DNA of 64,000 nt from contig CAVOOI010000017.1 in NCBI GenBank assembly GCA_963697455.1, positions 62,001 through 126,000 of the forward strand. The letters are read 5' to 3'. A program made the translations under genes and the position numbers. A model generated the notes under the pieces. It saw nothing but the letters and a program-made list of their open reading frames with translations. It was not told the DNA's origin and did no database searches. Within the stretch, counting starts at the first letter, position 1. Each line of letters starts with the position of its first letter. Origin of the DNA: JAFEDN01 sp963697455. Its GTDB lineage: Bacteria; Pseudomonadota; Gammaproteobacteria; Coxiellales; Coxiellaceae. Below are positions 46,273-55,163 of the stretch, in pieces.

Positions 46273-47426
46273 TACAATCTCTCTAATTGATTCATGACGT
46301 TAAATCCTAATAAAGATTCTGCTGCATAATTTTTGGTTAGTGCTATCACTTTAAAAGCCTCGCCCATTTCTCCAGGCAACGTTAACCGCTGAATTTGCCG
46401 GCTCAGTTCTAAACGTATTCGCGGTTCTTCTTGGCCGGTCATAAAATCAGTGATGCCACAGTTTAAAAGAAAAGCCGCTTGATGGGTATAGCCGTGGACG
46501 TCTAATTCATTAGCTATCGCAGCACCAGCTACCGCGGTGAAGTCGACCTGGGCCGTAATATCCTGCAAGCCCGGCCACCAAAAAGGATTACTATGGGCGC
46601 GATGCCGATAATGACACATCAGAGTCCCACAGCCGCGATCAGGATGATAATATTCGCGTTGGGTCATGCCATAATCGAATAACAAAATCACGCCTTGTTC
46701 TAAACTACCCGCCAAAGCGTTCATCCAACCGGGCAACAGCAGATTAATTTCCGAACTATATCCATCCTTAAAAATTATTTCTAATTCTTCAAGTTGATTT
46801 TTTAAAGCCTTATTGCTGAGCGAGCCAAGTTGCCAAGCTAATTGCTGATTTTTCTCGACCACATAATATTCTTTTAACCCTTGCCAATAACCAAACCGGT
46901 GAACCGGCATGGCGTCCAGCACTTCATTAGCTAGAACAACTCCGCGAAACTGACTGGGTAATTGATTTAACCAAACAATTCTAGGTAATAATTCCGGCAC
47001 ATGTTGTTGTAATTCAACCCGCTGCCGATGCTGCAATTCCGCACTTAATTCCAGTATGTAATAATGCTGCGGCAAGGCTTGCATTTCTTGCAAGGTTTGT
47101 AAAATGGTCCGCGCCATCACTCCTGATCCAGCGCCAAACTCAAGGATATCACCGTGAGCGAGCACTTGCAGAATTTGCCGGCATTGACGCGCCACGCATT
47201 GCGAAAATAATGGTGACAATTCTGGGGCGGTAACAAAATCGCCTTGCTCGCCAAATTTTTGGCTGCCGCTGCGATAATAACCTAATCTTGGAGCATAAAG
47301 GGCCAGGTCCATATAGCGTGCAAATGTCATCGGGCCATTCGAGGCTATTTCGGCGCAAATGATCGCTTGTAACTGACGGCTGTGTTCTTGATCAGCCAGC
47401 GAGGGTTCAGGTAGTTGCAGATTCAT
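46272..47426 (-). CDS. SAM-dependent methyltransferase, MidA/NDUFAF7 family (DUF185)
   Basis: 384 aa. The N-terminal stretch ITFARYMDLALYAPRLGYY (here MTFARYMDLALYAPRLGYY) and DFVTAPELSPLFSQCVA are hallmarks of this family. SAM motif I is EFGAGSGVMARTIL, and VLANEVLDAMPVHRF follows. The mitochondrial relative NDUFAF7 methylates an arginine in complex I; the bacterial target is not settled. Start overlaps the folB stop by 4 bp. Confidence 0.9.
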   Translation of the reverse strand: MNLQLPEPSLADQEHSRQLQAIICAEIASNGPMTFARYMDLALYAPRLGYYRSGSQKFGEQGDFVTAPELSPLFSQCVARQCRQILQVLAHGDILEFGAGSGVMARTILQTLQEMQALPQHYYILELSAELQHRQRVELQQHVPELLPRIVWLNQLPSQFRGVVLANEVLDAMPVHRFGYWQGLKEYYVVEKNQQLAWQLGSLSNKALKNQLEELEIIFKDGYSSEINLLLPGWMNALAGSLEQGVILLFDYGMTQREYYHPDRGCGTLMCHYRHRAHSNPFWWPGLQDITAQVDFTAVAGAAIANELDVHGYTHQAAFLLNCGITDFMTGQEEPRIRLELSRQIQRLTLPGEMGEAFKVIALTKNYAAESLLGFNVMNQLERL

Positions 47427-47776
47427 ATGGAGCGCTCAAGAATAACACCCGCTCCTGCTAATTCAGGTAAATCCTGAGGCTTTTTAGTGATGGTTAAACG
47501 TAACCATGCTAGTGAAAATTTTTTGATTAAATTATCAGCCACTGCCGCAGCCAGTGTTTCTAACAATTGGAAATGAGTAGTGGGGATATATTCGTGCAAG
47601 TAATGATAGATGGCTGCATAGTCAACTGTACTAGTGATCTCATCGGTAGCAGCCGCTTGGGCTACATTAATTGCCGCTTCGATGTCCAAAAAAATAATTT
47701 GTGGCGTTATTTTTTCGTAATCATATACGCCAATTAAAGCAGAGATCGCTAATTGATGTAAAAACAATTTGTCCAT
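47423..47776 (-). CDS. folB: Dihydroneopterin aldolase
   Basis: 117 aa, standard length. IGVYDYEKITPQIIFLDIEA and TVDYAAIYHYLHEY carry the active-site Tyr and Glu region; LETLAAAVADNLI and TITKKPQDLP complete the family pattern. It cleaves dihydroneopterin to 6-hydroxymethyldihydropterin in folate synthesis. Grouping with queD links two pathways that share GTP-derived pterins. Confidence 0.92.
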   Translation of the reverse strand: MDKLFLHQLAISALIGVYDYEKITPQIIFLDIEAAINVAQAAATDEITSTVDYAAIYHYLHEYIPTTHFQLLETLAAAVADNLIKKFSLAWLRLTITKKPQDLPELAGAGVILERSI

Positions 47777-47807
47777 CTGTTTCCTGCGTGTGTCATTGCT
47801 TGAATGG

Positions 47808-47979
47808 ATTCCCGCCTTCGCGCATAGGCGTTAACTTAAGGATTTTCGTCCTATTCCTCCCTTTGAAAAAGGGAGGTTAGGAGGGATTTATTTAAAAAAA
47901 TCCCCCTTAATCCCCCTTTTTCAAAGGGGGAAATCTGGGAAAATTCCTTAAGTTAACACCTATGCGCCTGCGCGGGAAT
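47808..47979. repeat. Composite nested inverted repeat (dispersed repeat, copy 2)
   Basis: The outer arms of about 39 bp (47808-47846 and 47941-47979) are imperfect reverse complements, beginning ATTCCCGCC and containing AGGCGTTAACTTAAGGA. Inside them lies the CCTCCCTTTGAAAAAGGG...CCCTTTTTCAAAGGGGG pair (47854-47935) also found at 2347-2442. The whole unit could fold into one long cruciform. It lies between folB and dksA and resembles a MITE or REP-type element inserted in, or built from, another. Confidence 0.75.
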
Positions 47980-47995
47980 GATGCGAATTAGAAAA

Positions 47996-48472
47996 CTACT
48001 CTTCAGTCATTTGACGTTCGCGTATTTCTTCAAAGGTTTTGCAATCAATACATTTAACTGCGGTCGGCCGTGCTTCCAGACGACGAATACCAATTTCAGC
48101 GCCGCAATCATCACAAAAGCCATATTCACCTTTATCCAGCTTATCGATTGCTTGCTCGATTTTTTTAAGTAATTTGCGTTCCCGGTCTCGAGTGCGTAAC
48201 TCTAAATTGAAACCTTCTTCTTGACTAGCGCGGTCAATTGGATCCGGATACAGCGCGGCATCTTCTTTCATGTGATAGACCGTGGTGTCAGCCTCTTCCA
48301 TTAACTGCTGTTTCCATTTAGTCAGTATATTGCGAAAATGCGCCTGCTGATTGGCGTTCATGTATTCTTCGTCATCGCTTGGTTCATAAGGCGCAATTCC
48401 CAAAAACCCTAACTCTGTTTGAGTAGGCTTAGGAACCTTTGGTTTTGTTGATTTAATCGAACGTTTTGTCAT
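47996..48472 (-). CDS. dksA: RNA polymerase-binding transcription factor DksA
   Basis: 158 aa. A coiled coil (about 45-115) with TDPIDRASQEE-like tip (DPIDRASQEEG) carries the Asp residues that reach the polymerase active site. The zinc finger is CDDCGAEIG...KCIDCKTF, and the C-terminal helix RRLEAR...EEIRERQ is present. DksA potentiates ppGpp during the stringent response. Confidence 0.96.
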   Translation of the reverse strand: MTKRSIKSTKPKVPKPTQTELGFLGIAPYEPSDDEEYMNANQQAHFRNILTKWKQQLMEEADTTVYHMKEDAALYPDPIDRASQEEGFNLELRTRDRERKLLKKIEQAIDKLDKGEYGFCDDCGAEIGIRRLEARPTAVKCIDCKTFEEIRERQMTEE

Positions 48473-48511
48473 TTTTGATATCCCCTTTCATAAAAGACCG
48501 CGTATTGTAGC

Positions 48512-49354
48512 TTAACTGGAAGTTAAGAACAAACTGCCTTGATAAACAAATTTTGCGGGCCCGCGCATACTAATCGGTGAGCCGGCTCCGCGCCAAGTAA
48601 TCCATAAATCACCGCCAGGCTGGCTGACCTGTACTTTCTCCTGTAAAAATCCTAATTGCCTGCCCACAGCCACTGCTGCACAAGCACCGCTGCCGCAGGC
48701 TAAGGTGGGGCCTGCGCCCCGTTCATAGACTTGTAAATTAAGGTGATTAGGCGTCAATATTTGCATAAATCCAACGTTTACACCTTGTGGAAAGTTGGGA
48801 TTAATTGACAACTGCTTGCCGATTTCATTGACCAGCGCTGAATCTATTTTATCTGTAAGAATAACCGCATGGGGATTGCCCACGCCTACCACATGAAATT
48901 CTACGGTTTTTCCGGCTATTTCTAGCTGATATGGTGGATTTTGACCGTTAGCTGTAAACGGAATCCGCGCGGGTTCAAAGTAAGGTTCACTCATTTCTAC
49001 GGTCACGGTATCGTCCGCTTCCAAGTGTACCCGGGTTATTTTACCCGCCGTGAATAATCGCAATTCGTCTTTGTTACTCAATCCACATTCGCGGATAAAT
49101 CTGGCTATACAACGAGCCCCATTACCGCATTGTTCTGCGGCGGAACCGTCGTTGTTAAAAATTAAATAAGTAAAATCGGCTCCGACCTCAGGGGGTGGCG
49201 CCAAGACCAGCAATTGATCGAAGCCTACGCCACAATGCCGGTCAGCAGCTTCCCGAATTTGACTGGGCGTTAATGACCAAGACTGTTTAGTGGCATCGAT
49301 AATCATAAAATCATTGCCTAAACCATGCATTTTGGTAAATGGCAGCATGATCAT
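48512..49354 (-). CDS. dapF: Diaminopimelate epimerase
   Basis: 280 aa from ATG 49354, which overlaps the lptM stop as ATGA; the frame runs further upstream only as a shadow of lptM. TKMHGLGNDFMIID is the N-terminal signature. The two catalytic cysteines are in EQCGNGARCIARF and LACGSGACAAVAVG. It makes meso-diaminopimelate for lysine and peptidoglycan synthesis. The lptM-dapF order is the same as in E. coli. Confidence 0.96.
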   Translation of the reverse strand: MIMLPFTKMHGLGNDFMIIDATKQSWSLTPSQIREAADRHCGVGFDQLLVLAPPPEVGADFTYLIFNNDGSAAEQCGNGARCIARFIRECGLSNKDELRLFTAGKITRVHLEADDTVTVEMSEPYFEPARIPFTANGQNPPYQLEIAGKTVEFHVVGVGNPHAVILTDKIDSALVNEIGKQLSINPNFPQGVNVGFMQILTPNHLNLQVYERGAGPTLACGSGACAAVAVGRQLGFLQEKVQVSQPGGDLWITWRGAGSPISMRGPAKFVYQGSLFLTSS

Positions 49355-49518
49355 GGCTCGGCCTGCTGCGTTTTTTGAGGTGGGGCTGAATTGGCCGGCG
49401 GTAAATACAGGGGGCCGCTCTGACCACAACCTGTTAACATCAGAGCCAGGGGAGCAACCGCAATGATACAGCTAAACCGACGCCATCGTTTGGCACTAAT
49501 GACAAGCTGGTCTTTCAT
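49351..49518 (-). CDS. lptM: LPS translocon maturation chaperone LptM (YifL)
   Basis: 55-aa lipoprotein from ATG 49518. A basic start (SAKRWRR) and hydrophobic segment lead to the lipobox MLTGC, followed by GQSGPLYLPP, which closely matches the conserved C-GQ-KGPLYLP of YifL/LptM. It helps assemble LptD in the outer membrane. Translationally coupled to dapF by an ATGA overlap. Confidence 0.88.
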   Translation of the reverse strand: MKDQLVISAKRWRRFSCIIAVAPLALMLTGCGQSGPLYLPPANSAPPQKTQQAEP

Positions 49519-49555
49519 GATTATGATATTCCCCTTTATACAATGGATAACCATT

Positions 49556-50230
49556 ATGCATACCTCACCACTTTTAGAAACTGTAATCCAGGAAACCAGC
49601 GCATCTATCACCGCCAGCGTTATTTGGCTACACGGACTGGGAGCAGACGGGCATGATTTTGCAGGGATAACTTCCCAATTACAACTTCCCACTGATTTGG
49701 GCATCCGTTTTATTTTTCCTCATGCGCCAGAGCGGCCCGTCACTTTAAATAATGGTTTTATCATGCGCGCCTGGTATGATATTTATTCATTAAACAACCT
49801 ACATCAGGAAGACCAAGAGGGCATTCAAACCAGTGAACAAGCCATTCGCCGGCTAATTCAACAACAACTCGATGCAGGCATTTCAGCTTCTCGTATTATC
49901 TTAGCAGGTTTTTCTCAGGGCGGCGCGCTGGCATTGCATACCGGCTTACGTTACCCTGCACGTTTAGGGGGGATTTTAGGGTTATCCACTTATTTGCCGT
50001 TGATCTCGCAATTCGATCCAAACCGGCACGCTGAAAACCGGCAGATCCCGATTTTCCTGGCTCACGGCGAACAAGATAATGTTCTACCCATGGCGTTGGG
50101 GATAAAAACTCGTGATGTGTTGCGCCAAGCAGGCTACTCTGTGGAATGGCATGCTTATCCTATGGCCCATCAAGTGTGTCTGCCGGAAATCGCCGATATT
50201 AACCGATGGTTACAGCGTTTATTTGCATAG
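49556..50230 (+). CDS. Carboxylesterase (phospholipase/carboxylesterase family)
   Basis: 224 aa from ATG 49556; the longer frame from 49463 would cross the lptM start. VIWLHGLGADGHDFAGI, the nucleophile elbow GFSQGGAL, acidic GEQDNVLPM and His in PMAHQVCLPE give the catalytic triad of the YpfH/EstB-like carboxylesterase family. Probably cytoplasmic; substrates are short-chain or lysophospholipid-type esters in relatives. The end overlaps the 3' end of the SIMPL-like gene by 12 bp. Confidence 0.9.
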   Translation: MHTSPLLETVIQETSASITASVIWLHGLGADGHDFAGITSQLQLPTDLGIRFIFPHAPERPVTLNNGFIMRAWYDIYSLNNLHQEDQEGIQTSEQAIRRLIQQQLDAGISASRIILAGFSQGGALALHTGLRYPARLGGILGLSTYLPLISQFDPNRHAENRQIPIFLAHGEQDNVLPMALGIKTRDVLRQAGYSVEWHAYPMAHQVCLPEIADINRWLQRLFA

Positions 50231-50911
50231 AGCGCCGGGAGGGGCGGCTAAAATGACTAGAGCATCTTGAGTCATTCGCTGGCTGAACGAGGGGTTAGGC
50301 GCTTCACGCGACGTAGTTGTCATTTCGTTCATTTTAACCATCATCGGGCCGGGTTGGATCGAACTGTTTACAAAATTAATGTTGTATATGGTATAGCCTG
50401 ATTTAGAATAAACCGTGTTTAATCGATTGAGTTCGGACTTCGCTTGATCATAAATTTGAGCGCGCAGTTTAGCTTGCGCCGCGGAAATTTCGTCAGCCGT
50501 AGGAGTATAGATAATATCTTGCACGGTATAGGTTTGCCCTTCGGTATTTTGCGCTTTAGCGCGTTCGCGCAACCCAGCTACTGCACTTTCCGGTAATCGC
50601 GCTTCGGCCACCGCATGTAACTGCTCCAAATCGGTCTTACCGGCGCTACGCGAAAATTCAGTAATATGCCAAGCTCCTTCCGGCGCGATTTTTTTTAATC
50701 CATTTTGAAAATTATCCTGCGCCTGGGCTACCTGTTCCTTATTCAATAACGCATCGAGCGCTATACTGACTTTAGCGGTTTGAGTAGTTACCCACTGTTC
50801 CGCGGTTAACTGTAAACTGATCTGCGGTAGATTCGTGCAAGCAGAGTCTGCTAGCGCCAAAGCTCCGTAACTTAATGAACTAAGCGTCAATAGCACTAAT
50901 ATTTTTTTCAT
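50219..50911 (-). CDS. Exported SIMPL-like (DUF541-type) protein
   Basis: 230 aa from ATG 50911. The signal peptide KKILVLLTLSSLSYGALALA is clear. The mature part has a regular beta/alpha pattern with the stretch IYTPTADEISAAQAKLRAQI, then an Ala-rich helix and YSKSGYTIYNINFVNS, which resembles SIMPL proteins, a periplasmic or outer-membrane family of unknown role. This is a weak similarity judged by eye. The gene overlaps the MPG glycosylase 3' end by 32 bp. Confidence 0.55.
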   Translation of the reverse strand: MKKILVLLTLSSLSYGALALADSACTNLPQISLQLTAEQWVTTQTAKVSIALDALLNKEQVAQAQDNFQNGLKKIAPEGAWHITEFSRSAGKTDLEQLHAVAEARLPESAVAGLRERAKAQNTEGQTYTVQDIIYTPTADEISAAQAKLRAQIYDQAKSELNRLNTVYSKSGYTIYNINFVNSSIQPGPMMVKMNEMTTTSREAPNPSFSQRMTQDALVILAAPPGALCK

Positions 50912-51554
50912 GATAGATATTTCCATAATGTGAAGTATTGCGTTTTCGCAAAGGATTGTTAGTGCAAGAAGTCGCATACTGACGATCAATAAACCGGTAC
51001 AACAGATGCGGGTCTCGATGCGCAGGAATTCCTAAGCGCGTGGTTTGAATAATTTGCTCGGGATAGTATCCCACATTTTCTACGTAAAATCGTTGGCGAT
51101 CAAAAGTTTTTTGGTCCCAATCAGTTACTTTCAATCCCAGCGCTTTACATAATAAAGTTTGTCCGGCGCATAATTTTTCAATTGGGCGCGTCAGCGGAGG
51201 ATTGAGCGCTTGCATGGTTTGCAGCATAGTTGGGTTAGATTCATAAGCGTAAGGAATACCCGCTTTTATCAACACCGCGTTACCCTCACCTCGAGCGCTA
51301 AAATTTAATGAATCATTCCCGCGGGCATAATACATATAAATTGTGCCGGGCGGCATAAATAAAGCGCGGCGCTTAGGTGTAAAACCGAGAGATGCGTGAC
51401 TAGCTTTATCTGTTAAATAATAAGCTTCAGTTTCAACTATCATGGCTCGCAGCCAAATATGTTGATTCTTTACGCACAAAACCTTGCCCAATAAAGCTTG
51501 GGCTAATTGTTGTGCGTCCTGATCAAAAAAATCTACAGTTAGCAATATTATCAC
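50880..51554 (-). CDS. DNA-3-methyladenine glycosylase (MPG/AAG type)
   Basis: 224 aa from GTG 51554, which overlaps the preceding stop as GTGA; the frame is open to 51608. LAQALLGKVLCVK, VETEAYYLTDKASHA (with the catalytic Glu) and GTIYMYYARGNDSLNF match the alkyladenine glycosylase family, the monomeric fold shared with human AAG. It removes alkylated purines from DNA. Confidence 0.9.
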   Translation of the reverse strand: MIILLTVDFFDQDAQQLAQALLGKVLCVKNQHIWLRAMIVETEAYYLTDKASHASLGFTPKRRALFMPPGTIYMYYARGNDSLNFSARGEGNAVLIKAGIPYAYESNPTMLQTMQALNPPLTRPIEKLCAGQTLLCKALGLKVTDWDQKTFDRQRFYVENVGYYPEQIIQTTRLGIPAHRDPHLLYRFIDRQYATSCTNNPLRKRNTSHYGNIYHEKNISAIDA

Positions 51555-52147
51555 CCACGGCGGTAAATATCTTTTTCGGTGATGACCATATCTAATGGTA
51601 CATCCCATTTATCAGTTACAATTTGCGGAATCTTTTGAAATTCATAGGCCAATCCTATTAAATAGGGCAAACGGCCTACCCGTTGCTTAACCGCATTTAA
51701 GGTGCGGTCATAATGACCGGCGCCACGGCCTAAACGATTGCAATGACTATCGAATGCTACCAGAGGCGCCAAAATTAAATCTAAATGTTCTACAGGACAG
51801 GTTAATTGCGTACGATGTGCCGGGCCACTAATACCATGCATGCCTTTCATCAAAGGGTCGCCAACGGTGTAGCCATGAAAATCTAACGGTTCAGCATCGG
51901 TAGCCGCAGAGGGATTGATTACCGGCAAATATAATTTTTTCTTTAGGTCATGGGCGCAGTGCAAGATCGGCATAGGGTCCAATTCTCCCTCAATTGCCAA
52001 ATAGCAGCCGATATTCTCCGCGTGCAGAAATTCACGAATCTGCACCACTTGGGCCGCGACTGCCTGAGCAGCCTGAGCAATAGCGACTAAGCTCAAAGCT
52101 TTACGCCGCCGCTGCATTTTGTCACGTATTTCCGGTTTATAGAACAT
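51551..52147 (-). CDS. ygfA: 5-formyltetrahydrofolate cyclo-ligase
   Basis: 198 aa. The N-terminal RRRKALS region, YLAIEGELDPMPIL and LGRGAGHYDRTL (the GRG-GYYDR motif) identify the family. It converts 5-formyl-THF to 5,10-methenyl-THF using ATP. As in E. coli it lies directly downstream of 6S RNA and is probably cotranscribed with it. Confidence 0.94.
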   Translation of the reverse strand: MFYKPEIRDKMQRRRKALSLVAIAQAAQAVAAQVVQIREFLHAENIGCYLAIEGELDPMPILHCAHDLKKKLYLPVINPSAATDAEPLDFHGYTVGDPLMKGMHGISGPAHRTQLTCPVEHLDLILAPLVAFDSHCNRLGRGAGHYDRTLNAVKQRVGRLPYLIGLAYEFQKIPQIVTDKWDVPLDMVITEKDIYRRG

Positions 52148-52181
52148 AAAAACCTCGGCACCTTACCTGATGGGGGTTCGC

Positions 52182-52213
52182 AAGGGGGAGAAGAGCGGAG
52201 CGATCTCCCCCTT
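52182..52213. terminator. Stem-loop between 6S RNA and ygfA
   Basis: AAGGGGGAGA (52182-52191) pairs exactly with TCTCCCCCTT (52204-52213) around a 12-base loop. No strong T-run follows on the minus strand, so it may be a processing or attenuation hairpin rather than a full terminator. Confidence 0.45.
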
Positions 52214-52225
52214 CAATATATTCGA

Positions 52226-52402
52226 GGCCTCCGCAATAACGCTGTAGGCTTTTATGAACCCATTTTTGGTAGGGTGGGAGTCGCTGGCCTGCTTTAAGGC
52301 TTTCTACTCAAGGTAGACTTGCACAACCGCAGAACACTCTGAGTCCCTGGTTCACTAAATATCGGTTCAAAAAACAGTCCTACTGGCGTTTACCACAGAG
52401 GT
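52226..52402 (-). ncRNA. ssrS: 6S RNA
   Basis: About 177 nt on the minus strand between zapA and ygfA, the conserved gammaproteobacterial position. The ends pair: 5' CCTCTGTGGTAAACGC with 3' GCGTTATTGCGGAGG. Conserved words of 6S RNA appear in order: CCGATATTT, GCGGTTG and GAGTAGAAAGCCTTAAA. A -10 box TATAAT lies at 52415-52410, 7 bases before the inferred 5' end. 6S RNA mimics an open promoter and binds sigma-70 RNA polymerase in stationary phase. Confidence 0.88.
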
Positions 52403-52410
52403 TATAGTAA

Positions 52411-52722
52411 TTATACATCAGTTGTTTCTTTTTGTGCCAGCTTTTCTTCAATGCGGCGCTGTAAATCCATGATCCGTTGATTCATTGCGTCAATACATTG
52501 ATTTTTCTGTCTTTTTAATTGCAGAAATTCATTGTAAATATTGAGGGCAGCCACCACCGCCATGCGATCAGTACTGGTAATGTGACCTGACTGGCGGATT
52601 TTCCGCATCTGGTCATCGACGTGATAGGCCGCTTCCTGCAAGTCGATCGCTTCTTTAGGAGTGCATTTAATTTTGTAAAGGCGATCTAAGATCTTAATAG
52701 CAATAATATTTTCTTGGCTCAT
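52411..52722 (-). CDS. zapA: Cell division protein ZapA
   Basis: 103 aa. IKILDRLYKIKCTPKEAIDLQEAAYHVDD is the N-terminal FtsZ-binding domain, and GHITSTDRMAVVAALNIYNE leads into a C-terminal coiled coil. ZapA crosslinks FtsZ filaments at the Z ring. The start overlaps the zapB-like stop as ATGA. Confidence 0.92.
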   Translation of the reverse strand: MSQENIIAIKILDRLYKIKCTPKEAIDLQEAAYHVDDQMRKIRQSGHITSTDRMAVVAALNIYNEFLQLKRQKNQCIDAMNQRIMDLQRRIEEKLAQKETTDV

Positions 52723-52922
52723 ACTAAAGCCTCCTGTAGGTGGCTAATGATTTTCCTAATTTTTCCGGCGGCTTGACGATTATTTTGATACTGCACGCTC
52801 TTATCCCTGGCGTGGCGAGCTATTTGACTCCGTAAATGCTTGTTTTCGGCTTGTAAGTCTTCCAAATTCCTCAATAACCGCTCAATTTGAAGTTCTAGCC
52901 GGTCCAGTTCAACTATTTCCAT
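52719..52922 (-). CDS. ZapB-like coiled-coil protein (TIGR02449 family)
   Basis: 67 aa from ATG 52922, with GAGGG 5 bases upstream; the open frame further upstream to 53030 is not needed. It is almost entirely coiled coil (LELQIERLLRNLEDLQAENK). Small proteins of this kind upstream of zapA are annotated as TIGR02449 or ZapB-like and presumably join the divisome. Coupled to zapA by a 4-bp overlap. Confidence 0.75.
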   Translation of the reverse strand: MEIVELDRLELQIERLLRNLEDLQAENKHLRSQIARHARDKSVQYQNNRQAAGKIRKIISHLQEALV

Positions 52923-53084
52923 GACGCCCTCTGATGTAATTATCAGAGTTAGAATAATGGGATCTGTCTTAAAAATCAACTGGCTACGCCGAACAGACCA
53001 GGCTACGAGTCTTTTCTCTGGCATTGCCACGGGTAAACAGCTAGTATTAATTCATCATTCATCATTGCTTTAACGGGGTTTAAT

Positions 53085-54902
53085 ATGTGTGGAATCGTCG
53101 GTGGCATCGCGCAACGGAATGTGGCGCCTATTTTGTTGGAAGGATTAAAAAGACTGGAGTATCGCGGGTATGATTCCGCTGGAATCGCGGTGATTGATCA
53201 GCAAACTCAACATCTTAAACGGTTGCGCATTGCCGGCAAGGTCTCCGAATTAGAAGCCTTGTACAAACAAACTCCTCTGAACGGTCAAATTGGTATTGCG
53301 CATACCCGGTGGGCGACTCATGGCAAGCCTACCCTGCAAAACGCCCACCCGCTTTATTCACACCATCAAATCGCCGTAGTGCACAACGGTATTATTGAAA
53401 ACTATGCCACTCTGAGAGAGAAATTAAAGGCCCAAGGTTATATTTTTGAAAGCGAAACCGATACCGAAGTAGTCGCGCACTTGTTGTATCATCATTTGCA
53501 ACAGACCCCTGATATGTTGACGGCGTTGCGGGCTACCAAAGCTGAACTCAGCGGGGCTTATGTCCTCGGGATTATTAATGAGAAAACGCCCGATCAATTG
53601 TTTGCGGTGCGCCTGAGCGCCCCCTTGGTGATCGGGGTGGGTATCGGTGAACATTTCATCGCTTCCGATCCTCTGGCATTGTTGCCAGTGACGCAACGTT
53701 TTATTTATTTGGAAGATGGCGATATCGCCGCAATTCGTCATGATCAGATTGAGATTTATGACGCCCAAAATCAAAAAGTTGAACGGGCTATTCAACAAGT
53801 GGATATCAGCGCCGAAATGAGCAACAAAGGCCGGTATCGCCACTTTATGCTCAAAGAAATTCACGAACAGCCGGAGACTTTGGCGCAGACTTTGAAAGAA
53901 CATCTCATCGACGACCATCTCGTTCCTGAATGGCTGGGGCCAAAGGCCAACGAAATTTTACCGAAAATTAAACGCGTGCACATTGTTGCTTGCGGTACCA
54001 GTTATCACGCCGGATTAGTAGCGAAACACTGGCTGGAAGAAAACATGCGTCTGCCTTGCTCGGTGGAAGTAGCGAGTGAATATCGTTACCGTCACCCGGT
54101 AGTCGAAGCGGACACGCTGTTTGTAGCGATTTCTCAGTCCGGCGAGACTGCCGACACCTTGGCTGCTTTGCGTCAAGCCAAAGAGCTGGGTTACGCCGGC
54201 ACCATCGCCATCTGTAATGTCCCGCAAAGCAGTTTGGTGCGCGAAACTGATTTAGCGCTATTGACTCGCGCCGGCCCTGAGATCGGAGTAGCGGCAACTA
54301 AAACCTTTACTGCGCAATTGCTGGCGCTATTATTATTGGCGCTGCAGCTCGGGCCGCATCAGGGCGACGCCAAGGCTAAGTCATTAGCCTCGCTGAAAAA
54401 ATTACCCGGTTTAGTACAGCAAACTTTAGCATTGGAAAATGAAATCCAGGCTTTAGCGCGCATCTTAACCGATAAACAACAGGCCTTGTTTTTAGGCCGC
54501 GGCATTATGTACCCCATCGCCCTGGAAGGCGCGTTAAAGCTCAAAGAAATTTCTTATATTTTTGTGGAGGCTTATCCGGCTGGAGAATTAAAGCACGGAA
54601 CTTTAGCGCTGATTGATGAGGAGATGCCGATCTTTGTACTTGCACCGCATAACGCGATTACCGATAAGTTAATTGCCAATGTTGAAGAAGTGCAGGCTCG
54701 CGGCGGCGCGGTGTATGGGTTTGCGGACAAACGAGTTAAACTCCCTGCTCAGCAAGTGATTACTTTGCCTGAGGCCCCGGAAATATTGATGCCGATTATC
54801 TACACGATTCCACTACAATTATTGGCATATCATACCGCTATTTTAAAAGGCACTGATGTTGACCAACCGCGCAATCTGGCCAAATCGGTGACGGTTGAAT
54901 AA
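53085..54902 (+). CDS. glmS: Glutamine-fructose-6-phosphate aminotransferase
   Basis: 605 aa. MCGIVGGIAQRNV gives the Cys2 nucleophile of the glutaminase domain; RWATHG, HNGIIENY and SETDTE follow. Two SIS isomerase domains begin at ACGTSYHAGLVAKHW and LGRGIMYPIALEGALKLKE, and the C-terminus PRNLAKSVTVE is canonical. GlmS makes glucosamine-6-phosphate, the entry to UDP-GlcNAc for peptidoglycan and for the wecB-dependent polymer at 16196. No glmS ribozyme is expected or seen upstream. Confidence 0.97.
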   Translation: MCGIVGGIAQRNVAPILLEGLKRLEYRGYDSAGIAVIDQQTQHLKRLRIAGKVSELEALYKQTPLNGQIGIAHTRWATHGKPTLQNAHPLYSHHQIAVVHNGIIENYATLREKLKAQGYIFESETDTEVVAHLLYHHLQQTPDMLTALRATKAELSGAYVLGIINEKTPDQLFAVRLSAPLVIGVGIGEHFIASDPLALLPVTQRFIYLEDGDIAAIRHDQIEIYDAQNQKVERAIQQVDISAEMSNKGRYRHFMLKEIHEQPETLAQTLKEHLIDDHLVPEWLGPKANEILPKIKRVHIVACGTSYHAGLVAKHWLEENMRLPCSVEVASEYRYRHPVVEADTLFVAISQSGETADTLAALRQAKELGYAGTIAICNVPQSSLVRETDLALLTRAGPEIGVAATKTFTAQLLALLLLALQLGPHQGDAKAKSLASLKKLPGLVQQTLALENEIQALARILTDKQQALFLGRGIMYPIALEGALKLKEISYIFVEAYPAGELKHGTLALIDEEMPIFVLAPHNAITDKLIANVEEVQARGGAVYGFADKRVKLPAQQVITLPEAPEILMPIIYTIPLQLLAYHTAILKGTDVDQPRNLAKSVTVE

Positions 54903-54906
54903 AACC

Positions 54907-55149
54907 ATGCGCAACTCTTTGGATCGGTTTTTAATGCGGATTATGCCTTTTATCGGCCTAGGTATTTTTCTGGCTTTATTAGCATTGGGATTAGTTGTTT
55001 TCTCCTACCTGCTGGTCATCGGCGCGGCAGTCGGATTAGTTTTATTCGCATTTTTTTGGATTTATCGAAAATTGACCGGCCATAAAAAAATCGTCCCCGC
55101 TTCATCTTCTGCCCGCCAAGGCCGAATCATCGATCACGATAAGCATTAA
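54907..55149 (+). CDS. Small membrane protein downstream of glmS
   Basis: 80 aa from ATG 54907; a TTG at 54895 inside glmS is an alternative. Two adjacent hydrophobic helices (FIGLGIFLALLALGLVVF and LLVIGAAVGLVLFAFFWIY) are followed by a basic, hydrophilic tail ending RIIDHDKH. I do not recognise a named family. Position suggests cotranscription with glmS. Confidence 0.65.
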   Translation: MRNSLDRFLMRIMPFIGLGIFLALLALGLVVFSYLLVIGAAVGLVLFAFFWIYRKLTGHKKIVPASSSARQGRIIDHDKH

Positions 55150-55163
55150 ATTTACCCGCTACC

